DNA of 64,000 nt from Arma custos (taxonomy: Eukaryota > Arthropoda > Insecta > Hemiptera > Pentatomidae), in assembly GCA_037127475.1 (NCBI GenBank), contig CM073762.1:20862278-20926277 (forward strand). Reading direction: 5' to 3'. Under the pieces are notes generated by a model, which was not told where the DNA came from, did not search any database, and worked only from the letters and a program-made list of their open reading frames with translations. Below are positions 1 through 12,900 of the stretch, in pieces. Each line of letters begins with the position of its first letter. Position 1 is the first letter of the stretch. The translations under genes and the position numbers were made by a program.

Positions 1-3000
1 TTAGGGAAATTTGAGAAAGGTTTGCGGGCGTTGGGTACTTACCTGACAACACTGCTTCTAAATCCAAGATTCGTTGCTATTATCAATCACATTTAGTAAT
101 TGTACGGGCAATGAAATAGAATATTTTATTTAAACTTATCCGATATTTTAGAGTTGTCATAAGGGTTTTTGATTTGCTGATTGTAGAACACGCTAATTAA
201 ACATGAGTGGCGTGATTTCGAGCAAAAAAATACATAATTCGGTGGGCGGACATGAACCATTTTGCTGGCCTGTGAACAATGGATGTCATGATTCATAATT
301 ATATTTTGCAATAATAGCCATGAATATTGATGCACACTTCTGAAGTAAAAAACAAACAAAAGATTTGCTCAAGTTTAAAACTGCGCCATCGCCTGAAGAA
401 ACTAGGAAAACCTCGTAGGTAATTATGTAACTTGTTAATTTAATCTAAGATTTGCTATTACAATTCTTATAACATGTTATTACAAACAAATATGTTGTAT
501 AAAAGACAAATGAAATTCTAATGAACTGTTGAAGAAGATCTGTAGGAAAGATAATTTGTCAAAAATATATAAAAAAAGTAAAATTTCCTTATATTTTTTA
601 ATGAAATATAATTCAGATCTTGCCTATGAGTTCTGACAATATTAATCATATCTGATCATAATTCCAAAAGAAATTAAATTATTAATTTAAAATAATTACA
701 GGTATTTGCCCCTCAATATTGGATACATAATATAAGTCAACTAATTAATGGAAACACTTTCATTTCTTGGTTGTAATATTAATTCCATTTAATTTTTATA
801 AAACTGGAACAAAAAATAATAATTTCCAGTAGTGCGGACAGCTAACAAATGAAAATATTTTAAATAGTTTTTGAGAAGCTTGTTCAACTCAGTGATATTG
901 ATAATTTCTGTAAAATTTAAATGTTGATGGATGATTTTGTGTACATTTTAAGGCATTTAGTAGTTTCTTGTAAAACACTTCTTTTCGAAATAAGCATAGT
1001 CATACAGTGTCAGAAAGAATTCTCTTTCTACCTGCATCTGTATTAAGGGAAGTAAGTAATCTTCTATGAAGAAGTTCAAGTCTACCATGAAATATTAATC
1101 TTTGATTTTATTTTCTCTTCATCGACCGAATGAAAATGTTATTACTTATGTGTGAGATTATAAAACCCTGATATGCAATTATTATTTTATGATATTTAGT
1201 AGAACTCACACTATTCGACATGCTTATTCTAGAAGCTTAAAGACAAATTTTAACTTTTGCTATTAAGTTCATTTATGCTGTTAGAACTTTGAAGGAAAGT
1301 TGTTATAAAGTCTGTTTAAAATTATTATAACTTCAAAGCATAATTTTAATGATTCACCAGTACTTGACAGACTTAATAATATTTAATAAGTAAATAAGCT
1401 TTCAGCCTGTTATTACATATAAGTTGTCAATAAACCATCACATTATTGATTATAAAAATTATTATAATTATAATTTATAACTTAAAATTTAGAGAAAATT
1501 TCATTTTCTTGAAATCAGGAAGTTATTCTGTCTGCTATAACTTGTTGTTTGTTGATCAAAGTAATCTAAAGTATGGTAAGTACTCCACATAAGTATCAGA
1601 AAAAAATTCTCGATTCAGTAAACAGGAACTATTATTTATATCATTTTTGTTATCAGTAGCTCCCCTGCCATGTCTCCTTTCTTGCGTGATAGACCACATA
1701 TTAAGTAATTTTTAGAACAAGTTTTAATTTTTCCCTTTCTCTTTAATTTAATTATTTTTCCCTAAGTATTTCACTTGACTACAGAAATGTTTATTAAATA
1801 AAGCATTAAATTGAACATTTCAGTGATTGCTAATAAATAATATGTAGATATATATTATTTTATATTTAAAATGCGTCGGTTTTTGATTAATAGACATAAA
1901 GTTACACAGAAACATATACTTTTAAATTTGTTAATTATAAATATATTATTAATTTACAGTATGATATAATAAGTTGGATAACAATCAGGAAAGAACATAT
2001 CCTAGCGCTGCCATTAGTGAAGAAAGAGAAGCACCAAGTAGATGTTGAATCTGAAACCCTTCATGTATTGTGAGAGATAAAGGTATTAATTTTTTAATAA
2101 TGAGCATAAAAGATAAATATGTTCATATTTTGCCAAGCATGTTTAAAAGTTGATTTATAGCTATGGGGCAACAAAACATTTCATATTCAATTTTTTATAT
2201 TATCAACTTATGATGCCAAGATGTCAGAATTGGAATGTAATCGGTGGTTCCTAGTCAGGTTTTGGATAGAGAAACAATGTTATGACTACTATAAAGTAAA
2301 TATAAATTGTATTTTAAAGTAAAATTATATTACCCCAAACAATAAAATATACTTATTATTATTTAATCAAATAAAATTTGAAAAAAAAATGATACATAGT
2401 CATTGTATCACACCAGGGTATCCCTCTAATGGTCTCATGTTTCTAATCGTAGACAGCCCAGTGGTTTAGTACAAATATTTTCTTATAGAAGATTATGTGT
2501 CAAGTCTTCTTTGATGATCTACATTTTAATCTTCTTTTACTTACTGCTAAGCAGCAAGCCAAAGTTGCTTCATTGTATTTATAAGAATCTTCTTGAAGAC
2601 CAGTCAAGTAATGTTGGATAATTTGAAAAGAAAACAAATAATATTCGTAAAGGAATAAAATTAACACACCAATAATTGAAGCACCGTGTATTGAAAATTA
2701 TTATCGGATATAATAAAACATAATCACAGTTAAATAATATTATTATGCTACAATTTAGGAAACTTAAAAACTAACAATATAGTCATCTAAAAATTATTAC
2801 AAACCATATTAAATAATTTATGTAATTATAATGACTATGCAAATATGAATTCGTAATTAATTAATGAGGGAATACTAAACTAGTAAATTGACTACAGTTA
2901 AAATATTACAATAATCATTTAAATCTACATTAATATCATGAGCCTAATAAGACAAAGGTCCAGAAAATCATTGCAGTATAACTAATAATGTACAACCGAT

Positions 3001-3181
3001 AATATTACAAATAATTTGTAATATATTAACAATGAATTTTTGAACCAATGTCTCTGTATTGTAGAACCAACGAGTGCTTAAGTAAAGTGAAGACTACTTC
3101 TTTGAACTTAACCACTCACCGAAGAAGGAAGCTACTATTGAAATATCCTGGTTTTTAAAGTATTTAAAAGAGGAGGAACAG
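1..3181. other. AT-rich sequence downstream of the ZP gene, nothing recognised
   Basis: This stretch lies beyond the stop codon of the ZP-domain gene on its 3' side. It is AT-rich with scattered A and T runs. Short open frames are present but none has a recognisable motif or exon structure, and I see no transposase, reverse-transcriptase or tRNA-like sequence. The right edge contains a minus-strand AATAAA (3182-3187), a possible distal polyadenylation signal for the ZP gene. Confidence 0.5.
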
Positions 3182-3712
3182 TTTATTAAGTTATTCTGTT
3201 ATTTTTTATTGTTTTAATAGATGCCTTATGGCACATTTAACTTAAAGCTAACATACAGATTATATCCAAAGCCGATAGAAACGGGGCCCACTAACACAGC
3301 TATTCAGATACTCACGAGAACGAACTGAAATCATCAAGGTTGTTTATAACGAAACAGACTAAAGGGAGTAATTTGATTCTACCAGCTTCATTAAAAACAA
3401 CAACATTAAGTTCGTTCTCGATCAAAATAAAACGAATCAGTACAAACAGCGAGAATGGTCGTTTTTCTTTTTTCAAGACCAAATTCCAGGCACAATATAA
3501 TTAATAAATTAAATCTAACTGAGCACTTAGCACATACAGATTGAAACACAGATAGGCTATGTCATGTGATTTGATTACAAATTTTAATTATGACACTTTA
3601 ATGAAAGTTCACATAAATTATAAACTATATGAATAATCTGTTAAAAGTATCTGTTATAAAAACGATATGAGCAGTCGATAATTTTGAAAATTTAATTAGG
3701 GAAGATAATTGT

Positions 3713-3916
3713 TCAACTACTATGGCTGTATGCTGTGTTAGTATAAGGTCCGCTATAAATTGAGCTTCCGCTGGACACATCCTTTTTAGTCCTGCGTCTG
3801 GTGAGCAATATAACAAATGCAGCAATCACCATCAGCATCAATACTAAACCAGCAATCGCTATTCCAATAGCAAAGTTTCTTTGAGAAATACAAATGTTAT
3901 TAGGATTATCCAATGC
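3713..3916 (-). CDS. ZP gene last exon: transmembrane segment and cytoplasmic tail
   Basis: Acceptor cag at 3917-3919 follows a long T-rich tract. The exon enters in phase 0 and reads 67 codons to TGA. Residues 1-14 are juxtamembrane (ALDNPNNICISQRN). Residues 15 to about 38 form one hydrophobic helix with small residues (FAIGIAIAGLVLMLMV and on). A basic stop-transfer stretch RRRTKK and a Ser/Tyr-rich tail ending SHSS follow. The tail contains SIYSGPYTN, which echoes EVYSGLYVN in the preceding exon. Downstream, minus-strand ATTAAA hexamers lie at 3597-3602 and 3583-3588 and AATAAA at 3182-3187; I cannot tell which one ends the transcript. Confidence 0.9.
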   Translation of the reverse strand, partial: ALDNPNNICISQRNFAIGIAIAGLVLMLMVIAAFVILLTRRRTKKDVSSGSSIYSGPYTNTAYSHSS

Positions 3917-6900
3917 CTGAAAAAAAAAAAACAATATCAGGAAAAATATCCTCATTATAATAATAATAATACTATAATCAAATTATCATAATGAATCATA
4001 ATAACATGTTATGTAAACAAGTAAATATTTATACAAAAAACTTTAGTTGTTTCTTCTGGCTTAGACCGTGCCGGTGAATTTTCTGCCAATGTTTCGCGAG
4101 GCATGCTGCTGACTTCCTCAAGGCTTAATTGAGACTGAAGATGTTCAGCTTACTCGTGGCTTTATATAGGAGCCACTCGGGTCCACTTGTAATTCATCGG
4201 GTCCTTCCTTTAGTCGATCGGGTTTTTTCACGTCCGGGGTCAGAGTCTGCTCTTCCATGACTGTGATTGGTTGGTTTTTGATTGCTCGGGATCTGATTGA
4301 CTGGAATTCGGCTTGATTGTTGCTGCTAGGTTGATATGTTGTTCCTTCTGTTTGATCTAAGAAGTTAATTTTTATGGGATATTGTTCCTATGTTAAGGGC
4401 TACAAATGTATTCATCCTGGTACCAAAAAGGCAATTTTTAGCAGAAATGTTGTTTTCTTGGAAAATAATAATTCAAACCGAGGTAACGTTATATCTAAAT
4501 CAAACAAATTCCCTGGCCGGCAAATTTAATTGTGCATAATTATTAATGACTATTGCAATTATCTTGCTTCTTCGTGCCCAACTGCATTTAGCCTATTACT
4601 GATATATTTTTTAATATGTTTTATTAGCAAAAATAAAATATTATTTTTAGCAATAAATTCAATAAATATTATTGAGAATATTGTTTCATAAATAATCTGT
4701 ATTTAATTAATAGGCACAAAATAATTTTTGAAACTATAACCACCTAACTATGAATGAAACAGAGACATATGACAGTTTAGACATCTGTGATCTCATAGTA
4801 TTTTCAGAAGATAGGATGGTAAACACTAAGTTGCAGTGAATCGATTTATAAATTGATAATAAATGAAGAAGCCATTTTAAACGATAGGTCTAACCACAGA
4901 ACATTGACTAGACTATTCAATGTTCTGTGGGTCTAACTCAGACAAGATCCTCTTAATTTTTGTTAATAGAAAGTTTAGTATAGTCTATACCTTATTTCAT
5001 TCAATTTCTTTCAAAAGCTTAATAAAATAAGCTCTTAGGTAATCTTCTTCATTCCTCAAATAAAATAAAAATGGCTAACATAGAATTAATAAATTAAATC
5101 AAACAAAATTATACCTTTTCTCTTTCTACAAGGTCAAGCTGTTCTGATCGCGGAGCATCATTGGCTTCGTTGACATAAAGACCGCTATAAACTTCAATAG
5201 TAGCAGCTTCTTCCGCTTCTCGTTTTCGTCTGTTGCCGTTTTGGCAATCAGGAGGCTGGAAACAGAATAAAGAACTTTATAAACATAATTGAAAAAAATA
5301 AATAATAATACTACTTTCTATACTATTTGATACTTAATTGTCTTGTATTTTTACATTTTCTATTTTAAGACTTATTAATAGACTAAATAGGCATGCTATA
5401 TACCATACCAAATGAAATAGTAATTTTTCATTACAGAAATAACTAAACATTAATATATTAGATGGGATTAGAAAACTGCATGTTAAAATACTGTTAATAG
5501 AAAAATTTGCATATATGCTGCTTCAGAATACACTAAGAATATAATACATACAAAAAAAAGGCATGAACAGCTTTTTATATTAATTCATTTACAGGATATG
5601 AAACTTAAATAGTCAAGTAAAAATTAATTCAAATATTTTTATTTTTAAATAGAAAAGATAGGCCCTCGGCCGGGATTCGAACCCGGATCCTCTATCTTTC
5701 CGTGACAGCGCCCTACCATTTGAGCCACCAAGGCCGCCTGCCGGCAGATCACAAATCTTTTCTCTTATCCAATCCCATGTCCTCGTTTCTTTTTTTTTTT
5801 TTTTAAATATACAATTTTTTGTTTTTTAAATATTTTTATTTTTAAAGAGAAAAGATAGGCCCGGGATCCCGGATTGACCAAAAAATTGACCAATAATTAT
5901 AAAAAAAATTATAAATAGTAATATGACGTAAGTCAATAAGATCCAAAAATTAAATTAATGTTCAAAGAACATTCGTTCTAGTGTATTCATCGCAAAAATT
6001 GCGAGAACACGAGGATATGGGATCGGATAAGAGAAAAGATTTGTCTTCTGCCGGAAGGCGGCCTTGGTGGCTCAAATGGTAGGGCGCTGTCACGGAAAGA
6101 CAGAGGATCCGGGTTCGAATCCCGGCCGAGGGCCTAGCTTTTCTCTTTAAAAATTAAAATATTTAAAAATAAAAGAATTGATCAATAATTATTTAAAAAA
6201 ATATTGCTTATATAAATTACAATTTTAACATGATACTGACTTAAATTATGCAAAGAATATTAATTAAGTATCATTTACGTATTTTAAATTAAAAAATATA
6301 TTGATAGATAATAATCAAAGATTTAATGATTTTATTTCTATATTGAAATTCTATGTTAATAAGGTATTTTGGTACCATACTTAGGAAACAAGATCAGAAT
6401 ATAAATGCATATATTTTAAAATATATAATTAATTTTTAGGTTCACCAATAATTTCTTTATATGGCATAAGACTATTGGTATGGTATGTGTGTAAACAGAC
6501 AAAATAATGGATTTTATAATAACTATCAAAATGAAATTATAACTTTGGTCTACAAATATTACTAATGAATTTGATTAGTACAGTGAAATCAGCATATCAG
6601 GGTCCAAAGGGTACATGCCTCAATGCCACAAGATTTGAACATTTTAGATTACCTAGAGAAGTAAAGCCAGGTTACAGTCAAAGCCCTCTCATTTTCAGTA
6701 TTGTAATGGACCAAGAATAGAAAAAAGGCAAAAAGAAAATTCCTTAGGAAAATATGAATCTACTTCCAGTGCTGATCCAAACCTTCATTCATGCAGATGA
6801 TACAGTGATTATTGCAGATGGGCCTGGATATCCACAAATAGCTGTCTATGAGTGGGCAGAAGAAGTAACGCAAGAAAGAATAAAAGATAGCAAAATAATG

Positions 6901-9900
6901 CAGATCGTAAGGAGAGATCAACAGCAAAAAATTTGAATGCCTTGCAGAAAATCATGATGGTGAATTATTTTGGTTACTTGTGCACTGGCATAAGGGACGG
7001 AAAAATTAACCATAAGATATCGAGGCAAATAAAAAAATACAAATTACAATTTTTCCAAATAATAAATAATAATACTAATAGCCCAATAAGAAGTAAACAA
7101 AAAGACAAAGCATCGTCTTAAGTCAGTGTTTTTACTTGTTCTTCTTTATGAAATAGAAAATTTGACGTGGAAAATAACACATGTGCCTAGTTATCATAGT
7201 GGAAATAAAATATACAACAAAAGTGGCAGGCATTGAAAATGAAAAAATGAGGGAGGATTGAATCAAAGTCATTATTAAGAATAACAACAGGCTACTCTGC
7301 CTCACATTTCAATTCTATTAATTTCCCATTACATCTTAATATAGTAGGTTGAATATACTTACTGGTGGGCACGATGATTTGAGACAGAGATGAACATTAC
7401 AATGATAATACACAGAATCAGTGTATGGAAATTTGTGGGCTTGAAAATCGACTTTAGCTGAGTTTCCATCTGAACTGTATTCAAAAGGTCCCATAATCTC
7501 ACGGTCAACTGCACATCTGAAGAAATAAAGAAACATTAGTATTTTCTTTGAAGGATTTTTTTTTTATGTTAATACAAATTAACTTGGTTTAATACATACT
7601 TACTAACAATTTTAATGGTTACCTAATATTTGATGTTAATATAATGAAATAAAAATACAAATATCTTACCCATAGTCGTCAATTAGAGGCTGCGAAGCTG
7701 AATTGGTTGCATCTGTCACAGAGCAATGTGTGAGGCGCATTGAATAGACATCTTGAGTGTCGATAGAAACTCTCAAAGTCAACTGTTCGCCAATTTTTAC
7801 ATTCTGTGCAACTTCGTTTCCTTGATAAATTACCATTGTACAACCTGGCATAGGTGCAGTACCGAGCAGCAATGTTGGTTCTAATGTACTAGAAATAAAA
7901 AAACATTGAGGTATTATAATTATTACAACTAGTAGATAATAAAATATATAAAAAATATTTTATTGATTGTTTTTAGTATTTTGGGCTTAGTGATTTCTTT
8001 TCATTAATATATAGGACTAACCTTTTACTGACTCATTGTTCTACCCAAAGATTTCTTAAGACTAGAAACATTAGTCTCAAAATTGTTAATAAAACAGATT
8101 AAACATAGAAAATAGATCATTATGATTTTTTTGAAATGCTAAAAGAAATGAGTGATCACATTCTGTGTGTCTCCAAGACAGTTTTAGGGTTTGGTACATC
8201 AAAGACAAATGATTTGTTATGTATTTAGATTGCTAGTGATACAGCTCAGCATTATTTTTAAATAATTTTGATTAATTATTTAATGAACGAGTTTTGTTTC
8301 TTGTTCTAAATCACCCTCTTATATATCTTACAGAAATATACTAATTTTACCGAAATTTGATTTAATATTAATAAAATGAGATAACAAAAACTTACAGTAT
8401 TCAAGTAATATTCAATAAATTTTTGGCACATGACAATATTGATTGCAATTAATCTTAGGCGGTCAAAAATCTAATACTTCTTAATTACTATAGTGGATTA
8501 TCTCCAGTTAAAATTAACATAGTTTAAATATTTAGAATAAACCAGGTTGTGTGAAATGTAACTTTTTTTTTATATATACTTACTTAACATTAATGTCGTT
8601 CGTAACTAGTTTTTCCCTTGTCGTATATTTACACCTCACGTGAAATCCTTTACCCTGGCTAGTAACCAACTTCCTATGGGGCTGGACAACAATGGTGTTG
8701 TAATATTCCACTGTACCGTCATCCTGGAAAAAAAAATAAGCAAATGAAAAAGCAGATAAAGTATAAACAATAAAAAATAAAAAATGTGATATACTGCTAT
8801 TCCAGTCATAAGGATTTGTATCAATTCAAGATAAGTGATTTATCGTGATGAAAATTAACCATAATAATGATTATTATTAAAGGCTCATCAAGCATTATTA
8901 TCTTTATCTTGGACACAGCATAGTTAGCAAATTTATAAATGTTTAATAACAACTGCAGGTGGTTGGATTTATCCTCCAGCCAGTTTGAACCCACAAATGT
9001 GTGGAAAAAAACGGATAATAATAATAGATTTATTTTAAAGTATTATTAATTCATGCATAGTTCAAACAAATATTAGGAGATATCTCTCTCTTCTCTTCTA
9101 AAATTTATGAAACATAATAATACTTCCACAATAAAATTACAAATAAATTAGTTAATAATTCTAAATAACATGGTATTAGCATATTTTTGACACTTGCTAT
9201 TGCACATGACATTTTATTTTCTTATTGCATCACTTCCCCCCTCCCGCCCCCAAAAAAGATTATATTCCTGATCATATTATAGTCTTGAACACAAACCATC
9301 AGAAGAGTACTTTTTATACCAAGAGTATTTGAATTATCTTTCTCCATTTATCTTATAAAAGTAAACAGTTTTATATTTTAAGTAATAAACTTTGGATTGA
9401 ATATGTTTTTGTCAATATAATGTTAACGGTTATTGACTGAATACAGGCCAGTGTACTAAAAAAAAATTAATAATTATTATTTGCTTTGTCCAGTTTTTTT
9501 TTCTCGAATATCAATAATGTCCGGGGTAATTGCCCCCTCATAACCTCTCCCCAGTTTCTGTCAAGGAGTTTTAATATTTTAATGAAATACTAAACCGATG
9601 ACTCATTAATGACATTAACATTAAAGGGCTCTGAAGCCAATTAAGTAGCCCAGAGTGTCAAGGCCCTAGGTTGTTTCCTCTCTTAAAGGTTACTAGTTCT
9701 CTTAACAAGGTTTCAAACTTCCTATATATATATTAAAATGTCAGAGGAAAGCTCCTTCTTATGAAATGCTACAGGGTTCTTCTTATGAAACGCACTTATG
9801 CAAGCTATTTTTGTAAACAAGATCATATCTTTCTATTTTGGTATCAGTATTAAAAATAAAAATAAACAAGTAGGAATCGCATGATTCACAATGTTGCTTG

Positions 9901-12900
9901 GGGTTACAGAAACCAAGTTTGGAAATAAGTAAAACATGTATCCAGGATTTTATTTACTATTAATTTCTCAATCCCAAAAAAATTTCCAATGCGTGAAGAA
10001 GCCAACTCATATATTATTTTTAAATGAGATTACTATTTTTATTTTTAAAAGAAAAGATATACCCCTTGTTTATTTCTCTTTAAAATAAAAATATTTAAAA
10101 ATCAAAACAGCTGACCAATAATTATAAAAAATATTTTTATTTATATTTCATGCTCATATTATTCGTTAAATAGATAATGCATAAGGATTCAATTAGGTAA
10201 ATTGTTAAAAACATTTAGTTTCGGGTGCAGTTCAAGTCTGCCTTGCTCCTGGCATTGCTACTTACTAGAATAATACATCTTCATTTTATAAGATGAAATT
10301 ATGTCATTTTTAGTATGTTGTTTATATATGGGAAATCAATCTAGAATAATATATTAAATACTGCAGAGGAAATTATTGTACTTATTAGTAGAATTAACAA
10401 AAAAAAAAAAATTATTTACGCTTAATGAAAATTAGAAAATTCATCTGAAATTTTTAAGATAAAAATGTAGTTATTATTGACCAATAAAATTTAAAAAAAA
10501 TAAAAATAGAATAAAGCAGAAATTTATGTTTAAGTTATTTATCTTAACTGTACCAATTAACATTTTTGTAAAATTTCTAATTGAAAAATTGAAATTCACA
10601 ACTGTATTATAAGATAAATAGAATGAATGATGTAAAATGATAAAGGCATTAACTATCCATATGAGTATTGAAATAACAAATTCAGGTCACAGTGCCTTTT
10701 TATTTTCAGAAACTTCAGTGGATTACCGCGAATTGAAGAGGTTGCTAGGGTTGAAATTAAATAGGATTGATATCGGTTCGGGCATAATCAACAGCAAATG
10801 GGGCATCAATGGATGACTTTATTTTCAACAGAGTAAGGATTTTAGAGATTGGATACGAGAGGAATTAGGTGGAGCCCCAAAGCTCTACTCCATAAGTTCT
10901 AATGGTTCTTTAATAATCATGTATATGAGTCTTTTGTAATTAATTAGGAGTTTAGAACGTTTGTCAAGTAAATAATAAATTATTATGAAATGTTGAGCTG
11001 TGGATCACATGATAATTAATCTTTTATTTCTTAAAGAAAAGTTACATATTCAATTAGCAAAATACTAAAAGTCAACAAGCTGACATTGTTATGGTTTTGC
11101 CATGACAATGACACTGATGCAACTTTTATAAGGCCTGTGTGACACTATTCGGAGCGTTATTTCATAAAGGGTTATTGACTTTAGAGCTTTAAAACGCTTA
11201 ACTCAATATAAAATTTTGCATTCAATTCAATGCATAAAAAAAAAAAAAAAAAAATGATCTACCAACTGCCATTAAAATTTTGATATCTTCAAATTGGGGG
11301 TTTAACAGTCCAAATAAATAAATTTTATTATTTATTTGTATTAGAATTATTTTAAAGATTCCATTTCGTGATTCTTTGTTTAATAACAAAACGAACACGA
11401 GACTGTGTGATCTGAATATGTTAATATTATTTATGGAACCTTACGACGGTAACTAAGTATGTTAGTGATGTTTTAGAACCTTCCGTTTGCGAAGAAGAAC
11501 GAAGAAACATCACATCAGTGTACTAATCACTTAGAATACTAATGGAGATCCATCTGGAAGTGATTATTATTCGAAAACATCCACTTAAGGTAAGCAATTT
11601 GCAGTGAGGAGCCTTGCCGAGTCCTTCGCCTTTGTTGAGCTGACTCACGTAGTCGTAAATGAAGGTAGCAATAACACAGCCTCAACGATATTAGACTATT
11701 CGAAGTGCTCAGGATCTAAAACGGACAACTCCGGGATTTCAAAACTTGAGTTTTCCACATTTTTCGCTAGTTTAGTCAAGCAATTTAATATGAAATACAC
11801 ACATTGCCGCCTCATTCGCCATGGTTTAAGCCCGGTTACATACATGAAGTTTTGGAAGCATAAAATGTTTTGATGACCAGCGAAAACCGTAAATTTTTGT
11901 AATTTTGAAGCTATCCGCTTTTGATCCTGAATGCCTCATGAGTAATATATTTATATATTTGATTTGAGCTATTTAGAATACCTAAAAGTACATTTATATA
12001 GCGCAAAACTAATTCAAAAGTTATGAAGGAGTATTTTTATAACTAAATGATATTTAGTCTAATCGTAAAACAGAAATCAAGAATTCTGAAAATCGAATTT
12101 TCTCCAGCATGAGTTTCATGTATTTAGGGAAGCACAGTCGTGTTGTTTTCGTAGCGAATAAGGGGCTAAGTCAGGTATTGTCTTGAAATGGAGTTATTTG
12201 CTATATTACAACTCCATTTCAAACCAAAAGCTACTATAACGACATGATTCCCCTTCCCTCAGTACAATTAACTCTCTCCAAACAAAATTAGACTGAACTG
12301 CTTATTTTCTAGGTCTACAGATATATCTTCACGAAACGAAAAAAGATACGTTGATACAAGAACAGTCACTGCTTGCATAAGTTCATGGTAACACGAAGCC
12401 ATCGTTTCATTAATATAAACGATATAAACATATCGAACTCTCTTAACTTCTGTATTGCATAACAGTTTGAGAAATATTTCTATCTTCATTACCTTGGGTT
12501 GGCTCAAAAATTAAAATGTGGATAAAGATCTTATAGGGTCACCTGTGGTCTATTGGTTAGCATAGCAACTATGCCAAAGATTGTGTGTTCCCGGCATGTG
12601 GCCATAGGATTTTTGAAAGGGGGTAAATCATCCTTGATTATGCCGTCCATCAGAAAATAAGTTAAATGACGATCGCGAGCCTGTTCGGTGTCGGTACACC
12701 GATACATTCAAATTAGATGTATTTAATGGTTACATTCAGATTATATGGTGTTATGAGATTAACTTCGCCTCGCAACAAAAAGCACTTGTCTTGGTTAAAT
12801 TCTCGATTTCCCAGTTGCTCGGATAGATCATGGCTCTAAAAGTTCTGAAGTGGACACTACATGACTTGCTTGTTGTACGCCTAATATACTATTCTTCATT

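Noticed and set aside
6056..6134. Functional tRNA gene
   Set aside because: A and B boxes are good, but the acceptor stem is imperfect, position 33 is not U, and an almost identical copy lies inverted 300 bases away with shared SINE flanks.
11604..11873. 89-codon frame as a host exon
   Set aside because: No recognisable domain and no supporting splice signals or partner exons.
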